Assembly: GCF_001586275.1 (NCBI RefSeq)
Contig: NZ_CP014545.1
Location: forward strand, 1,638,501 to 1,702,500
Direction of reading: 5' to 3'
DNA: 64,000 bases
Source: Sphingorhabdus sp. M41
GTDB lineage: Bacteria; Pseudomonadota; Alphaproteobacteria; Sphingomonadales; Sphingomonadaceae
The position numbers and the translations under genes are program-made. Positions 54,894 to 64,000 of this stretch are shown in pieces. Position 1 is the stretch's first letter, and every line of letters starts with the position of its first letter. The notes under the pieces are model-generated. The model ran no database searches, had not been told where the DNA came from, and saw only the letters and a list, made by a program, of their open reading frames with translations.

Positions 54894-55896
54894 ACTTGGA
54901 ATTTTGTCGACGGCTACTCTTGCCTTGGCCGGGTGCAGTGGAACGCGTGACTTCGGCCAATTTCCGGATGGGGTGCCACCGGCTGGCGGCGCAGGCCAGT
55001 CAGCAGGGACAGCCGCCGTCTCCGACTATCCACAAAAAATTGGCGATCCTTATAAAGTGGGGGGAACTACCTATACTCCTGAAGATGTCCAAAGCTATGA
55101 CGAAGTGGGCTATGCAAGCTGGTACGGGGAAGAACTGTCCGGCAATCCCACGGCCAATGGGGAAGCTTTCTATCCGCAGGGCATTTCAGCCGCACACAAG
55201 ACGCTGCCGCTTCCTACTTATGTTGAAGTTACCGCTCTGGATACGGGGCGGACGATATTGGTTCGGGTCAATGATCGTGGTCCTTTTGCCAACGATCGGC
55301 TGATAGACCTGTCGCACGGAGCGGCAAAGCAGCTTGGGATTGATCGCGACGGCGTCTCCGGCGTTCGGGTCCGCAAAGTCAATCCTAATGAGCAGGAGCG
55401 TGCCGTGCTCCGCATGGGCGCGCCGGCGACTGAACGCATAGAGACGCCGGATTCGCTGCTATCGATTTTGCGGAAGAACCTGGCGAAGTTGCCGCGACCG
55501 GCGGCCCCGGTCAGGCGAGATGCGGCAGTAACCAATATTCCTTCCGCTAGCGGTACTTCCAATCCCTCCAAGCCTTTAGCTGCCAGTGGGACGCGCGATG
55601 GCCGCTTCATCGTGGAAGGTGCGCGACGGCCCGTTTCGGCAGAAAATAGTGTCGGAGATAATTATGTTGGTGCTGTGGCCGGATCATATGCCGTGCAGGT
55701 CGCGGCGTTCAGCGAAAAATCGCGGGCGGATATTCTGGCCAAGAAAATCGGCGCCAAGGTCATGCCGGACGGTACGCGCTCGATTTGGCGCGTGCGATAC
55801 GGACCCTTTTCCAACGAGAAAGACGCGCAAGCAGGGCTGGCACAGGCGCAGCAGCGCGGCTATAGCGGAGCTCGCATTCTGCGGGCGGACAAATAG
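54877..55896 (+). CDS. rlpA: RlpA-family septal ring lytic transglycosylase with SPOR domain
   Basis: Outer-membrane lipoprotein with lipobox LAGC (C20). The double-psi beta-barrel (about 72-170: GYASWYGEELSG, TANGE, NDRGPF, IDLSHGAAK) carries the catalytic region. A Pro/Ala/Ser linker follows, then a C-terminal SPOR domain from about 266 (YAVQVAAFSEKSRAD) that targets septal denuded glycan. Overlaps the transglycosylase gene before it, suggesting the two wall enzymes are made together. Confidence 0.93.
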   Translation: MKYAVKLGILSTATLALAGCSGTRDFGQFPDGVPPAGGAGQSAGTAAVSDYPQKIGDPYKVGGTTYTPEDVQSYDEVGYASWYGEELSGNPTANGEAFYPQGISAAHKTLPLPTYVEVTALDTGRTILVRVNDRGPFANDRLIDLSHGAAKQLGIDRDGVSGVRVRKVNPNEQERAVLRMGAPATERIETPDSLLSILRKNLAKLPRPAAPVRRDAAVTNIPSASGTSNPSKPLAASGTRDGRFIVEGARRPVSAENSVGDNYVGAVAGSYAVQVAAFSEKSRADILAKKIGAKVMPDGTRSIWRVRYGPFSNEKDAQAGLAQAQQRGYSGARILRADK

Positions 55897-55935
55897 TTTT
55901 GAGTCGCTAAATATTGATCGGGAATCTTGGCCTAA

Positions 55936-57078
55936 ATGAAAAAATATCTTCTGGCATCGCTGCCGTCTGTCGCCTTATCATCAATGGTGGTTGCTGCCCC
56001 CAATTTTGATACCGATGCTCCCATCGCCTATATGACCGACTTGTCATCGGGAGCGGTGCTGTTCCAGAAAAATGCAGACAAGCAAATTCCACCGGCTTCA
56101 ATGGCAAAAATGATGACCGTCTATGTCGCGTTTGACCTGATCAACAAGGGCAAGCTCAAGCTGGATGACAAGTTTCGCGTCAATGAGGAGACATGGAAAA
56201 AGTGGAATAATCAAGGCTCCACCATGTTCCTCGGAGTAGGTGATCTGGTCAGTGTAAGCGATTTGCTCCACGGCATCGTGACCCTGTCGGGCAATGACGC
56301 CTGTGTTGTGCTGGCCGAAGGGATTGCCGGAACCGAAGAGGCTTTTGTCGATCTGATGAATAAGCGGGCCAAAGAACTGGGCATGTCGAAAAGTCGCTTT
56401 GGCAATAGCAATGGCTGGCCGGATGAAGGCCGGACCATGGTGACCGCGCGTGATTTGGCCAGTTTGGGCGCCGCTACCGTGAACAACTTCCCCAAATTAT
56501 ATGACAGTTTCTATGGCCAGGATGAATTCGCCTGGAATGGAATCAAGCAATCGAACCGTAATCCCTTGATGGGCAAAGTGGCTGGATCGGATGGTCTGAA
56601 AACCGGCCACACCGAAGAAGCAGGCTATGGTTTTACCGGCTCGGCTGAACAGAAGGGTCGGCGCCTGGTATCGGTGCTCGCAGGGCTTGATAGTTACGGC
56701 GGTCGTGTCGAGCAATCGGTCAAATTCATGAACTGGGGATTCAACGCCTGGGAGGCCAAGAAACTTTTCGACAAGGGAACCCTAATCCAGAATGCAGAAG
56801 TGCAACTGGGGGACAGTTCGACTGTATCGCTCGTCGCAGCGAAGGACCTTTTTGCAACAATTCCAAAAGCTTCGGATGGTAAAATTTCGATGAAAGTGAC
56901 CTATGATGGTCCGATCAAAGCTCCTATTTCCAAAGGCCAGCCAATCGCTACATTGATCGTCAGCACAGCGGATGCCGGGCAGCAGTCAGTCGCTCTGGTG
57001 GCTGGAGAGGATGTTGGCGAAGCCGGCTTCTTTGGTCGTGTCTGGGCCGGATTGAAATCTTTGCTCGGACTGGCGTGA
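55936..57078 (+). CDS. D-alanyl-D-alanine carboxypeptidase (DacA/DacC, PBP5-like)
   Basis: Trims the terminal D-Ala from peptidoglycan stem peptides in the periplasm. Signal peptide of about 20 residues; S55-x-x-K58 (SMAK), S118-G-N and K222-T-G are the three active-site motifs. The C-terminal beta domain and amphipathic tail (FFGRVWAGLKSLLGLA) suit membrane anchoring. The stop overlaps the tmk GTG start (GTGA). Full length at 380 residues. Confidence 0.94.
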   Translation: MKKYLLASLPSVALSSMVVAAPNFDTDAPIAYMTDLSSGAVLFQKNADKQIPPASMAKMMTVYVAFDLINKGKLKLDDKFRVNEETWKKWNNQGSTMFLGVGDLVSVSDLLHGIVTLSGNDACVVLAEGIAGTEEAFVDLMNKRAKELGMSKSRFGNSNGWPDEGRTMVTARDLASLGAATVNNFPKLYDSFYGQDEFAWNGIKQSNRNPLMGKVAGSDGLKTGHTEEAGYGFTGSAEQKGRRLVSVLAGLDSYGGRVEQSVKFMNWGFNAWEAKKLFDKGTLIQNAEVQLGDSSTVSLVAAKDLFATIPKASDGKISMKVTYDGPIKAPISKGQPIATLIVSTADAGQQSVALVAGEDVGEAGFFGRVWAGLKSLLGLA

Positions 57079-57704
57079 CGCAGGGACGATTAATCAGTCT
57101 GGAAGGCGGGGAGGGGACGGGGAAGTCCACTCAAGCCAAAGCGCTGGCAAATGCTCTGGAAATAAACGGGCATAAAGTTTGGCTGACGCGGGAGCCCGGG
57201 GGCACTCCAGGCGCGGAGACCATCCGCGAGCTGTTGTTGACCGGATCAGAGGAAAAGTGGAATATTCGCACCGAGGCCCTTCTGTTCGCCGCGGCTCGCG
57301 CGGAGCATTGTGCCAAGTTGATCCGCCCTGCGCTGTCGCGGGGGGAATGGGTGATAACCGATCGTTTTATCGACAGCAGCCGCGCCTACCAAAGCGTTAA
57401 CGGCCAACTGGATGACGCCGAAATCAAGGATCTGCACCGTGTCGGAAGCAATAATCTGATGCCGGACCGGACTTTTATTCTGGACTTGCCCGAAGCGGTC
57501 GCGTCGCGAAGAGCGGCGGCGAGAGATCGCGGCGACAGCGACCGGATTGGGGGACGGGATAGCGCCTATCATCAGGCGGTCATGGCCAAGTTCAGGCAAT
57601 TTGCCGTTGATGAGCCAGACCGTGTGCGGCTGGTTGATGCTTCGCAAACCGCTGAAGCCATCACCGAAATGCTGTTGCAAAATCTCAGTGACTTGATGTC
57701 ATGA
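57075..57704 (+). CDS. tmk: Thymidylate kinase
   Basis: Phosphorylates dTMP to dTDP. P-loop EGGEGTGKST, DRFIDSSRAYQ for substrate binding, and a LID region RRAAARDRGDSDRI. Starts with GTG 57075 overlapping the carboxypeptidase stop; ends with ATGA overlap into holB. At 209 residues it is normal. The tmk-holB pairing is common in bacteria. Confidence 0.95.
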   Translation: MTQGRLISLEGGEGTGKSTQAKALANALEINGHKVWLTREPGGTPGAETIRELLLTGSEEKWNIRTEALLFAAARAEHCAKLIRPALSRGEWVITDRFIDSSRAYQSVNGQLDDAEIKDLHRVGSNNLMPDRTFILDLPEAVASRRAAARDRGDSDRIGGRDSAYHQAVMAKFRQFAVDEPDRVRLVDASQTAEAITEMLLQNLSDLMS

Positions 57705-58717
57705 CGTCATTTTTCGGCCACGAAAAGCCTCGACAGATATTTTCCCAGTCCTTTGCCAAGGACAAGCTTCATCATGCCTGGATTTTGGCAGGAGACAAGG
57801 GATTGGGCAAAGCATCGTTTGCCCAACAGGCCGCTCATTTTCTGCTCAATTCCCGTAATCGACCGACCATGTTTTCCGAGATGCAGGACGACGAAGCCGG
57901 TCATCTTCTTGCCGCTGGCTCGCATCCGGATTTCCGCTTGCTCCGCCGCGGACCAAAAGGCGACAAAGAGGAAAAGAAGGCCCGCGACAATGGTCTGGAC
58001 TCGCTGGATGAGCATGAGCTGGCCCGCAATATAAAAGTCGATCAGATACGTACCCTGCAACCGCTGTTTCAAAACCAGGCTTCTATTTCCGAATATCGCG
58101 TAGTCGTCATCGATGCTGCCGATGATCTGGAGCGCGCAGGTGCCAATGCCATATTGAAAAACCTTGAGGAACCGCCCAAAAATACGATTTTCTTCTTGAT
58201 CAGCCATATGCCGGACAGGCTGTTACCGACGATCCGTTCGCGATGCCAAATGCTGCGTTTCGACCCGCTTTGCGATGATGACATGCGTAATGTGCTGAAG
58301 AAGGCTGCACCCAAATTGGATGAAGCCGATCTGGAGGCCTTGGTTCTGGCGGGCGAAGGCTCGCCTGGACGAGCGCTGCAATATGTCGAAGTGGGTCTTG
58401 CGGAACTGGAGAGGATCGCACGCGAAATCATTAAATCCGGTGACAGGGATAATCGATTGAAGAGCGAATTGGCTCGAAAACTGGCCTTGAAGGCCGCGAC
58501 GCCACGCTACCGTGCCTTTCTGGAACGGGCGCCCAGTCTGATTGCGGAGCAGATCAAGGACTCCGAGACAATGTGCTCACTGCACGCTATTGAAAAATGG
58601 CGTAAAGCCAGTGACTTGGCCTCGGCCGCACTTCCAAAGGCGCTGGATAATCAAGCCGTAATCTTCCAACTTGGAAGTCTCATGGGGGAGCTCTCACCGG
58701 CAAAGCTGAGAAAATAG
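57701..58717 (+). CDS. holB: DNA polymerase III subunit delta'
   Basis: Clamp-loader subunit (AAA+ fold). The ATP-binding-like loop is AGDKGLGKAS and the sensor region has NAILKNLEEPPKNTIFFLIS and RSRCQMLRF. The zinc-cysteine module seen in many DnaX-group proteins is not evident. Coupled by ATGA to tmk. Length 338 residues. Confidence 0.93.
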   Translation: MTSFFGHEKPRQIFSQSFAKDKLHHAWILAGDKGLGKASFAQQAAHFLLNSRNRPTMFSEMQDDEAGHLLAAGSHPDFRLLRRGPKGDKEEKKARDNGLDSLDEHELARNIKVDQIRTLQPLFQNQASISEYRVVVIDAADDLERAGANAILKNLEEPPKNTIFFLISHMPDRLLPTIRSRCQMLRFDPLCDDDMRNVLKKAAPKLDEADLEALVLAGEGSPGRALQYVEVGLAELERIAREIIKSGDRDNRLKSELARKLALKAATPRYRAFLERAPSLIAEQIKDSETMCSLHAIEKWRKASDLASAALPKALDNQAVIFQLGSLMGELSPAKLRK

Positions 58718-58765
58718 AGATTTTGCCTGTTTACAAGCGCCGCCAATCCATCAAGAGAGTTGGCC

Positions 58766-60319
58766 ATGTCTGAACCCTTTTATATTACCACCGCGATAAG
58801 CTATCCAAACGGTCGACCCCATATCGGCCATGCTTATGAGGCAATTGCCGCCGATGCCATTGCAAGATTTTACCGGCTAAGCGGACGAGATGTCCGGCTG
58901 ATCACAGGAACCGACGAACATGGACTGAAAATGGTCCAGACCGCGCGTGATGCAGGCAAGACGACAATCGAACTTGCCGACGAAATGTCTTCATATTTCA
59001 TGGAGATGTGCAACAAGCTTAATATAGGCCATGACGGTTTTCGACGAACCAGCGAAGCCGCGCATCATGAGGCCAGCAAGGCACTGTGGAAGGCAATGGA
59101 AGCCAACGGCGATCTTTATCTGGATCGCTATGAGGGCTGGTATTCGGTGCGCGACGAAGCTTTTTATGCAGAAGACGAGCTCGAAACAGGCGAGGGCGGC
59201 GTGAAGCTCTCGCCTCAGGGCACCCCGGTCGAGTGGACGGCAGAAGAGACATGGTTCTTCAAACTGTCCAAATATCAGGATTTATTACTGAAACTATATC
59301 AGGAACATCCTGAATTCATACAGCCCGAAAGCCGCCGCAACGAAGTCATGCGCTTTGTCGAAGGTGGACTGAGGGATCTCAGCGTGTCACGGACGAGCTT
59401 CGACTGGGGCGTTCCGGTGCCGGGATCGCCGGGTCATGTCATGTATGTCTGGGTAGATGCCTTGACGACCTATATGACCGGCGTGGGCTATCCGGACACC
59501 AAGGGAATGTTCGCCAAATATTGGCCAGCGGACTTGCACCTGATTGGCAAGGACATCGTCCGCTTCCATGCCGTTTACTGGCCGGCTTTTCTGATGAGTG
59601 CTAAACTGCCGTTGCCGAAACAGGTTTTTGGGCACGGTTTTCTGTTAAACCGCGGCGAGAAAATGTCGAAGTCTGTCGGGAATGTCGTAGATCCGATGGC
59701 ATTGGCGGAGCGTTTTGGCGTTGATCAATTGCGCTATTTCCTGCTCGCCGATGTGGTTTTTGGAAAGGATGGCACCTATTCAGCCGACGCCATTGTTACC
59801 AAGACAAACGCGGATCTTGCCAATAATTTCGGCAATCTGGCACAGCGCAGCCTGTCGATGATTGCCAAGAATTGTGATGGCAAGATTCCATCAGCCGGAG
59901 AACCGACCGAAGCCGAAGAGCAATTACTGAGCCAACTGGATCAGTGTTTCGAAGATGTAAAAGCAGCAATGACCGGCGGCTCGTTCAAGATCGACAGCGC
60001 GCTTGATAGCATTCGCGAACGGCTCAGCGCGACCAATATATATTTTGCCGACCAGGCGCCCTGGGCGTTGCGCAAGACCGATCCCGCAAGGGCTGATACG
60101 GTGCTTTTTTATACTGCAGAAGCAATCCGCCGTCTGGCGATCATGCTGCGGTGGGCGATACCGGAAAGCTGTGATCGGATGCTCGATTTGCTGGCGCAGC
60201 CATCGGATGTCCGGGATTTTGAACATCTCGCCACGACCATCGAGCCGGGATTAGCCTTGCCGGCACCCCACGGGATTTTCCCGCGTCTTGAATTGGTGCC
60301 AGAGGATCCGGAGGCTTGA
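58766..60319 (+). CDS. metG: Methionyl-tRNA synthetase
   Basis: Class I synthetase: HIGH form is HIGH in YPNGRPHIGHAYEA, KMSKS is intact in EKMSKSVGN. It is the shorter, about 517-residue form, with no C-terminal dimer/tRNA-binding extension and no obvious zinc-knuckle cysteines in the connective region (about 125-155). Start is ATG 58766; an in-frame TTG at 58760 is less likely. The next gene starts one base after the stop. Confidence 0.95.
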   Translation: MSEPFYITTAISYPNGRPHIGHAYEAIAADAIARFYRLSGRDVRLITGTDEHGLKMVQTARDAGKTTIELADEMSSYFMEMCNKLNIGHDGFRRTSEAAHHEASKALWKAMEANGDLYLDRYEGWYSVRDEAFYAEDELETGEGGVKLSPQGTPVEWTAEETWFFKLSKYQDLLLKLYQEHPEFIQPESRRNEVMRFVEGGLRDLSVSRTSFDWGVPVPGSPGHVMYVWVDALTTYMTGVGYPDTKGMFAKYWPADLHLIGKDIVRFHAVYWPAFLMSAKLPLPKQVFGHGFLLNRGEKMSKSVGNVVDPMALAERFGVDQLRYFLLADVVFGKDGTYSADAIVTKTNADLANNFGNLAQRSLSMIAKNCDGKIPSAGEPTEAEEQLLSQLDQCFEDVKAAMTGGSFKIDSALDSIRERLSATNIYFADQAPWALRKTDPARADTVLFYTAEAIRRLAIMLRWAIPESCDRMLDLLAQPSDVRDFEHLATTIEPGLALPAPHGIFPRLELVPEDPEA

Positions 60320-60320
60320 T

Positions 60321-61097
60321 ATGCTAGTCGATAGCCACTGTCATCTGAACTACAAGGGCCTGGTAGAAGAGCAGGGCGGGGTGCTTGATCGTGCACGTCA
60401 AAGCGGCGTCACCGCGATGCTAAACATTTCGACGCGCGAGAGCGAATGGCGAGATATCGTAGCGACGGCTGAACGGGAAAAAGACGTCTGGGCGAGTATC
60501 GGTATTCATCCGCACGAAGCCGACGCTCATCCCGATGTCGACCTCGTTAAACTTGTCGAGGAGGCTGCGCATCCCCGGGTTGTCGCAATTGGGGAAACCG
60601 GGCTGGACTATTATTATGATCACAGCGATCGGGAACGCCAGAAACAGAGTTTTCGCACCCATATCCATGCCGCGCGCGAAACGGGTTTGCCGATCATCGT
60701 TCATACCCGCGACGCCGAAGCCGATACGGCCGAGATCATGGCCGAAGAAATGGAGCAGGGCGCCTATACCGGTGTAATCCACTGTTTTACCGCCAGCGAG
60801 GATTTTGCCCAAAAAGCCCTGGCACTGGGTCTTTATATTTCGATCTCTGGCATTGTGACTTTCAAAAATGCTAAGGATCTGCAGGAAACGGCAGCGAAAT
60901 TGCCTTCTGACCGCCTTCTCGTGGAAACCGATGCGCCGTTTTTGGCTCCGGTTCCGCATCGCGGAAAAACAGGTGAGCCGGCGTTCGTTGCTGATACCGC
61001 CCGTTATCTGGCCGAACTGCGGGGAGAACAATTTGAGAAGCTTTGCGAGGCGACCAGTCAGAATTTCTATCGGCTTTTCTCCAAGGCGCGCCCCTGA
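60321..61097 (+). CDS. tatD: TatD-family metal-dependent hydrolase (3'-5' DNase)
   Basis: Amidohydrolase-fold nuclease of 258 residues. Metal ligands: H-x-H in DSHCHLN, Glu in GETGLDYYYD, His in VHTRDA and HCFTA, and Asp in ETDAPFLAP. ATG 60321 directly follows the metG stop; the frame reaches back to 60288 inside metG. Often paired with metG, as here (YcfH-type). Likely acts in DNA repair or nucleic acid turnover. Confidence 0.92.
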   Translation: MLVDSHCHLNYKGLVEEQGGVLDRARQSGVTAMLNISTRESEWRDIVATAEREKDVWASIGIHPHEADAHPDVDLVKLVEEAAHPRVVAIGETGLDYYYDHSDRERQKQSFRTHIHAARETGLPIIVHTRDAEADTAEIMAEEMEQGAYTGVIHCFTASEDFAQKALALGLYISISGIVTFKNAKDLQETAAKLPSDRLLVETDAPFLAPVPHRGKTGEPAFVADTARYLAELRGEQFEKLCEATSQNFYRLFSKARP

Positions 61098-61099
61098 AT

Positions 61100-61870
61100 G
61101 TGGCTTTGAAACTCACGATATTGGGATGCGGAACTTCAGCGGGCGTACCCCGTATCGGCAATGACTGGGGTGATTGTGACCCGAGCGAGCCAAAAAACCG
61201 GAGAAGCCGGGTATCCATCCTGGTGGAAAGCGCGACCACCCGTATATTGGTTGATACGTCGCCGGATTTGCGGCACCAGTTTCTCGACAACGGCATAGAT
61301 CATATTGATGCGGTGATCTGGACGCATGATCATGCCGATCATTGCCACGGCATTGATGACCTTCGCGCGGTATTTCAGCAGACGCGCAATCCGATACCCG
61401 GCTATGCTCGGCCATTTGCGCTTCGCAGCCTGCAGCAGCGCTTTGCTTATGCATTTGAGGGCCACAAATATTATCCATCAATTTGTGAACCAATTGCCCT
61501 GGATAGCGATGTCCTAATTGGCGATATTTCCGTTCGCCACGTTGATCAGCCGCATGGTGGCATAACATCGGCAGGCTTGCGTTTCCAGCATCAAGGCAAA
61601 TCTATCGTTTATGCTACCGACTTTGGTAAAGTTACGGACGACATGAGAGCCCTATATCGTAATTGTGATTTGCTAGTCGTGGATGCGTTGCGCGATAAAC
61701 CGCATCCCACCCACGCGCATCTTGAGATGACACTGCAACTTGTCAGCGATGTGCAACCGAAGTTGAGCCTGTTAACACATATGGACAATTCGATGGACTA
61801 TAACCATCTTGTCACCATATTGCCGGAACATATCCGGCCCGCCTATGATGGCTATGTGAAAGAAATCTGA
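61100..61870 (+). CDS. Metallo-beta-lactamase-fold hydrolase (PhnP/RNase Z-like)
   Basis: About 256 residues. GCGTSAGVPRIG near the N-terminus and the zinc motif THDHADHCHGIDDLR are typical of the group that follows metG-tatD in many alphaproteobacteria. The start is taken as GTG 61100 (VALKLTILGCGTS), two bases after the tatD stop; the frame opens at 61043 but the extra residues lie inside tatD. Probably a phosphodiesterase; substrate unknown. Confidence 0.88.
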   Translation: MALKLTILGCGTSAGVPRIGNDWGDCDPSEPKNRRSRVSILVESATTRILVDTSPDLRHQFLDNGIDHIDAVIWTHDHADHCHGIDDLRAVFQQTRNPIPGYARPFALRSLQQRFAYAFEGHKYYPSICEPIALDSDVLIGDISVRHVDQPHGGITSAGLRFQHQGKSIVYATDFGKVTDDMRALYRNCDLLVVDALRDKPHPTHAHLEMTLQLVSDVQPKLSLLTHMDNSMDYNHLVTILPEHIRPAYDGYVKEI

Positions 61871-61873
61871 CCG

Positions 61874-62479
61874 GTGACCGAGGATCAAAATATCAATCTA
61901 CTATTTGCAGTCGGCGCGCTGGTGCTGGTGGCGAGCGCATTATTTTCCCGGAAGATAGGGTTCGGCGAAATCATGCGAAACATATTGGCATGGGTCGCTA
62001 TATTCGCGCTCTTCATCGTCGGATTTTCCTATCAACAGGAAATATTGGCTGTTTGGAACCGGGTATCTGGCGAAGTTACCGGGACTAATGAACAACTTGT
62101 GGTTGGCGATACGGTCAGAATCCGACAATCCGCAGACGGTCATTTCTGGGTCGATGCAAAGGTTAACGCGCTACCGGTGCGGTTCCTGATCGACAGCGGC
62201 GCAACGACAACGGCGATGACGCTGGAAACCGCAAAGCGCGCTGGCATCGACATCAGTGACAGCCCGTTTCCAGTCGTATTGACTACGGCCAATGGATCGG
62301 TTTCGGCACAGCGTGGAACAATTCAGTCACTGCGAATAGGCCCGGTTTCAACGCGGGATCTGGCGGTTGTGGTTGCAGAGGAATTTGGTGAGTCCAATGT
62401 GATTGGCATGAATTTTCTGTCAAATTTGCACAGCTGGCGTGTCGAGGGTGGTGTGATGGTGCTGGAACCCGCCCTGTAG
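61874..62479 (+). CDS. Retropepsin-like aspartic protease of the TIGR02281 type
   Basis: A 201-residue protein with two N-terminal membrane helices (about 8-25 and 36-52) and a single pepsin-half domain whose active Asp is D107 in LIDSGATTT. As in retroviral proteases, a dimer would be needed for activity. Starts GTG 61874, three bases after the MBL gene stop. Target unknown. Confidence 0.85.
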   Translation: MTEDQNINLLFAVGALVLVASALFSRKIGFGEIMRNILAWVAIFALFIVGFSYQQEILAVWNRVSGEVTGTNEQLVVGDTVRIRQSADGHFWVDAKVNALPVRFLIDSGATTTAMTLETAKRAGIDISDSPFPVVLTTANGSVSAQRGTIQSLRIGPVSTRDLAVVVAEEFGESNVIGMNFLSNLHSWRVEGGVMVLEPAL

Positions 62480-62532
62480 AATGATATCTAGTTTAACATA
62501 ATATATATTATCAACCTTATTGATGGATCAGA

Positions 62533-63288
62533 ATGGATGCGCAATTGATCGACCCCCTGCTAGAAATCATGCGGCGCTTGCGCGATCCGAATAATGGTTG
62601 CGAGTGGGACAAGGTGCAGACGTTCCAGACGATCGCACCTTATACGATCGAGGAAGCCTATGAAGTTTCCGACGCTATCGAACGTAATGACATGGTGGCG
62701 CTGAAAGACGAACTTGGCGATCTCCTGCTCCAGGTTGTCTTCCACAGCCAGATTGCTGCTGATGCCAGGCAGTTTGAATTCAAGGATGTGGTTCAGTCGA
62801 TCTGCGACAAGATGACCCGCCGGCATCCGCATATCTTTGGCGAGGCCGCCGAAAGTCCGGGATGGGAGCAGATCAAGGCGGACGAGCGCGAGCAATCCGG
62901 ACAGCCGAGCGCACTCGACGGTGTCGCGCTTGCCCTGCCCGCTTTATTGCGGGCTCAGAAAATTCAGAAACGCGCTGCCCGCGTTGGATTTGACTGGCCC
63001 GACAAGGAACCGGTGAAGGACAAGTTACTCGAGGAACTGGATGAGGTCGCGGCCGCGACTAGCGACGAACAGGTGCACGAGGAAATCGGCGATCTGCTCT
63101 TTTCTGCGGTCAATCTGGCCCGTCACTACAGGGTCGATGCAGAACGCGCCCTGACCGATGCCACAACGAAATTCACCAAAAGGTTCAACCAGATAGAATC
63201 CAATCTTGGCAAAGATATGCAGGACATGACGATCGAAGAACTGGAAGTGGAATGGCAAAAAGCCAAGGCAATCCTCGCAGCTGGCTGA
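62533..63288 (+). CDS. mazG: Nucleoside triphosphate pyrophosphohydrolase MazG
   Basis: House-cleaning enzyme that hydrolyses NTPs to NMP and PPi. Two MazG domains with the metal-binding EExxD pattern: DELGDLLLQVVFHSQ in the first, EEIGDLLFSAVNLAR in the second. At 251 residues it is full length. An AT-rich 50-base gap precedes it. Convergent with hflX, four bases apart. Confidence 0.94.
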   Translation: MDAQLIDPLLEIMRRLRDPNNGCEWDKVQTFQTIAPYTIEEAYEVSDAIERNDMVALKDELGDLLLQVVFHSQIAADARQFEFKDVVQSICDKMTRRHPHIFGEAAESPGWEQIKADEREQSGQPSALDGVALALPALLRAQKIQKRAARVGFDWPDKEPVKDKLLEELDEVAAATSDEQVHEEIGDLLFSAVNLARHYRVDAERALTDATTKFTKRFNQIESNLGKDMQDMTIEELEVEWQKAKAILAAG

Positions 63289-63292
63289 TCAT

Positions 63293-64000
63293 TCAGTCAA
63301 GAGCGTGATACCTGCCCCAGTTTCGCGGTGACATTTCTACCTCCAGCAGCAGATCATCCCCTTGTTGTTCGCTGTTCAATACCCGACCGTTTTCGTGCAG
63401 CCATGCCATCCGTTTGCCATCAGACGCCGCAATCACTATCCGTTCGGACTTATAGCCTTCCGAAAGGGTCTTTGCGATAAGCTTGACCAGCGTATCGACG
63501 CCAGCTCCGGTTTCGGCGGAGATCGTGCAGACATTTTCCGGTAAAGGGGGTGAAATACGGGAATATTCCGGATCATCGACTGAAATCTTGTCGATCTTGT
63601 TCCAGGCTTCGATCACGGGAGGCCCCTCTCCTGCTTCTTCGGACACCCCTAGTTCTGCCAATATTTGCCTGACATCCCGGGCCTGTGCATCGCTTGCTTC
63701 ATGCGATATATCACGGACATGAACCACGATGTCCGCAGCGCTCACCTCTTCCAGCGTGGCCCGGAAAGCGGCGACCAATTGGGTTGGCAGGTCCGATACA
63801 AATCCTACTGTATCCGACAAAATGGCCTTGTCGTAGCCGGGTAACGGGAATTCCCGCATGGTCGGATCGAGGGTGGCGAACAGCAGATCCTCGGCAAAAA
63901 CATCAGCGCCGGTCAGCCGATTGAACAAGGTCGATTTTCCGGCATTGGTGTAACCGACCAGGGCAATAACCGGCCAGGGCGCGCGCTGACGCCGTTCGCG
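63293..64000 (-). CDS. hflX: GTPase HflX, 3' part (runs off the right edge)
   Basis: Ribosome-splitting/rescue GTPase. The visible 235 residues start in the G domain: P-loop VGYTNAGKST (near 63960), then LFATLDPTMR (switch I), DTVGFVSDLP (G3), and NKID (G4), followed by the C-terminal helical tail. The frame is open to base 64000, so the N-terminal domain lies outside the window. hflX next to mazG is a common alphaproteobacterial arrangement. Confidence 0.95.
   Translation of the reverse strand, partial: RERRQRAPWPVIALVGYTNAGKSTLFNRLTGADVFAEDLLFATLDPTMREFPLPGYDKAILSDTVGFVSDLPTQLVAAFRATLEEVSAADIVVHVRDISHEASDAQARDVRQILAELGVSEEAGEGPPVIEAWNKIDKISVDDPEYSRISPPLPENVCTISAETGAGVDTLVKLIAKTLSEGYKSERIVIAASDGKRMAWLHENGRVLNSEQQGDDLLLEVEMSPRNWGRYHALD

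Noticed and set aside
55911-55926. TTGATCGGGAAT, resembling the box at 31590
   Set aside because: Only the left half matches an FNR site, and it stands inside a housekeeping cell-wall gene run; it shows that half-matches arise by chance.

Overview
This window looks like chromosomal DNA from an alphaproteobacterium, most likely of the order Sphingomonadales (inferred from protein character and from the MltB-like / RlpA / DacC / tmk / holB / metG / tatD gene order; no rRNA or marker gene fixes the genus). Coding density is high, most neighbouring genes overlap by ATGA or GTGA, and there are no insertion sequences, phage genes or CRISPR arrays.

Layout. (a) 0.1-4.0 kb: a three-gene glucosylglycerate cycle, with a GH13 glucosylglycerate phosphorylase facing a glucosyl-3-phosphoglycerate synthase and its HAD phosphatase. 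(b) 4.2-18.0 kb, all minus strand: a complete nitrate assimilation block. It contains the NasT/NasS sensor pair, an RNA leader with ANTAR-type hairpin and terminator, a nitrate ABC transporter (lipoprotein binding protein, permease, double-ATPase fusion), an outer-membrane porin, nitrite reductase NirBD, nitrate reductase NasA and the siroheme methyltransferase CobA. (c) 18.2-23.4 kb, minus strand: a translationally coupled operon of acyl-CoA synthetase, E1 alpha, E1 beta, lipoyl E2 and a stand-alone acyl carrier protein. A perfect 26-bp palindrome with an extra half-site lies upstream. (d) 23.7-26.6 kb: an ATP-grasp ligase coupled to a hemerythrin-like protein, divergent from a class II glutamine amidotransferase.

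(e) About 25-51 kb: a stress island. It contains a flavin-type oxidase fold protein, phosphoribosyltransferase, alpha/beta hydrolase, erythromycin-esterase-like protein, DUF2267 protein, P-type cation ATPase, Ca/Na exchanger, Zn alcohol dehydrogenase, PEP synthase, an Fnr/FixK-like regulator, tandem universal stress protein, a giant cyclic beta-1,2-glucan synthase, a TauE/SafE permease and Hsp20. Several promoters here carry perfect or near-perfect FNR boxes (TTGAT-N4-ATCAA). The gene content resembles the hypoxia/dormancy (DosR) set of mycobacteria, so I read the island as a low-oxygen survival regulon run by the embedded Fnr-type protein.

(f) 51.6-53.7 kb: a PDZ-less trypsin-like protease coupled to a PolX-N-terminal-like helix-hairpin-helix protein, then tRNA-Ser(UGA). 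(g) 53.9-64.0 kb: housekeeping genes for peptidoglycan (MltB-like, RlpA, D,D-carboxypeptidase), dTMP kinase, DNA polymerase III delta', MetRS, TatD, an MBL hydrolase, a retropepsin-like protease and MazG, then the 3' part of hflX running off the right edge.

Most notable candidates: the ACP-containing 2-oxoacid dehydrogenase operon with its palindrome, the FNR-box island, the hemerythrin/ATP-grasp/amidotransferase group, and the visible NasT target RNA.
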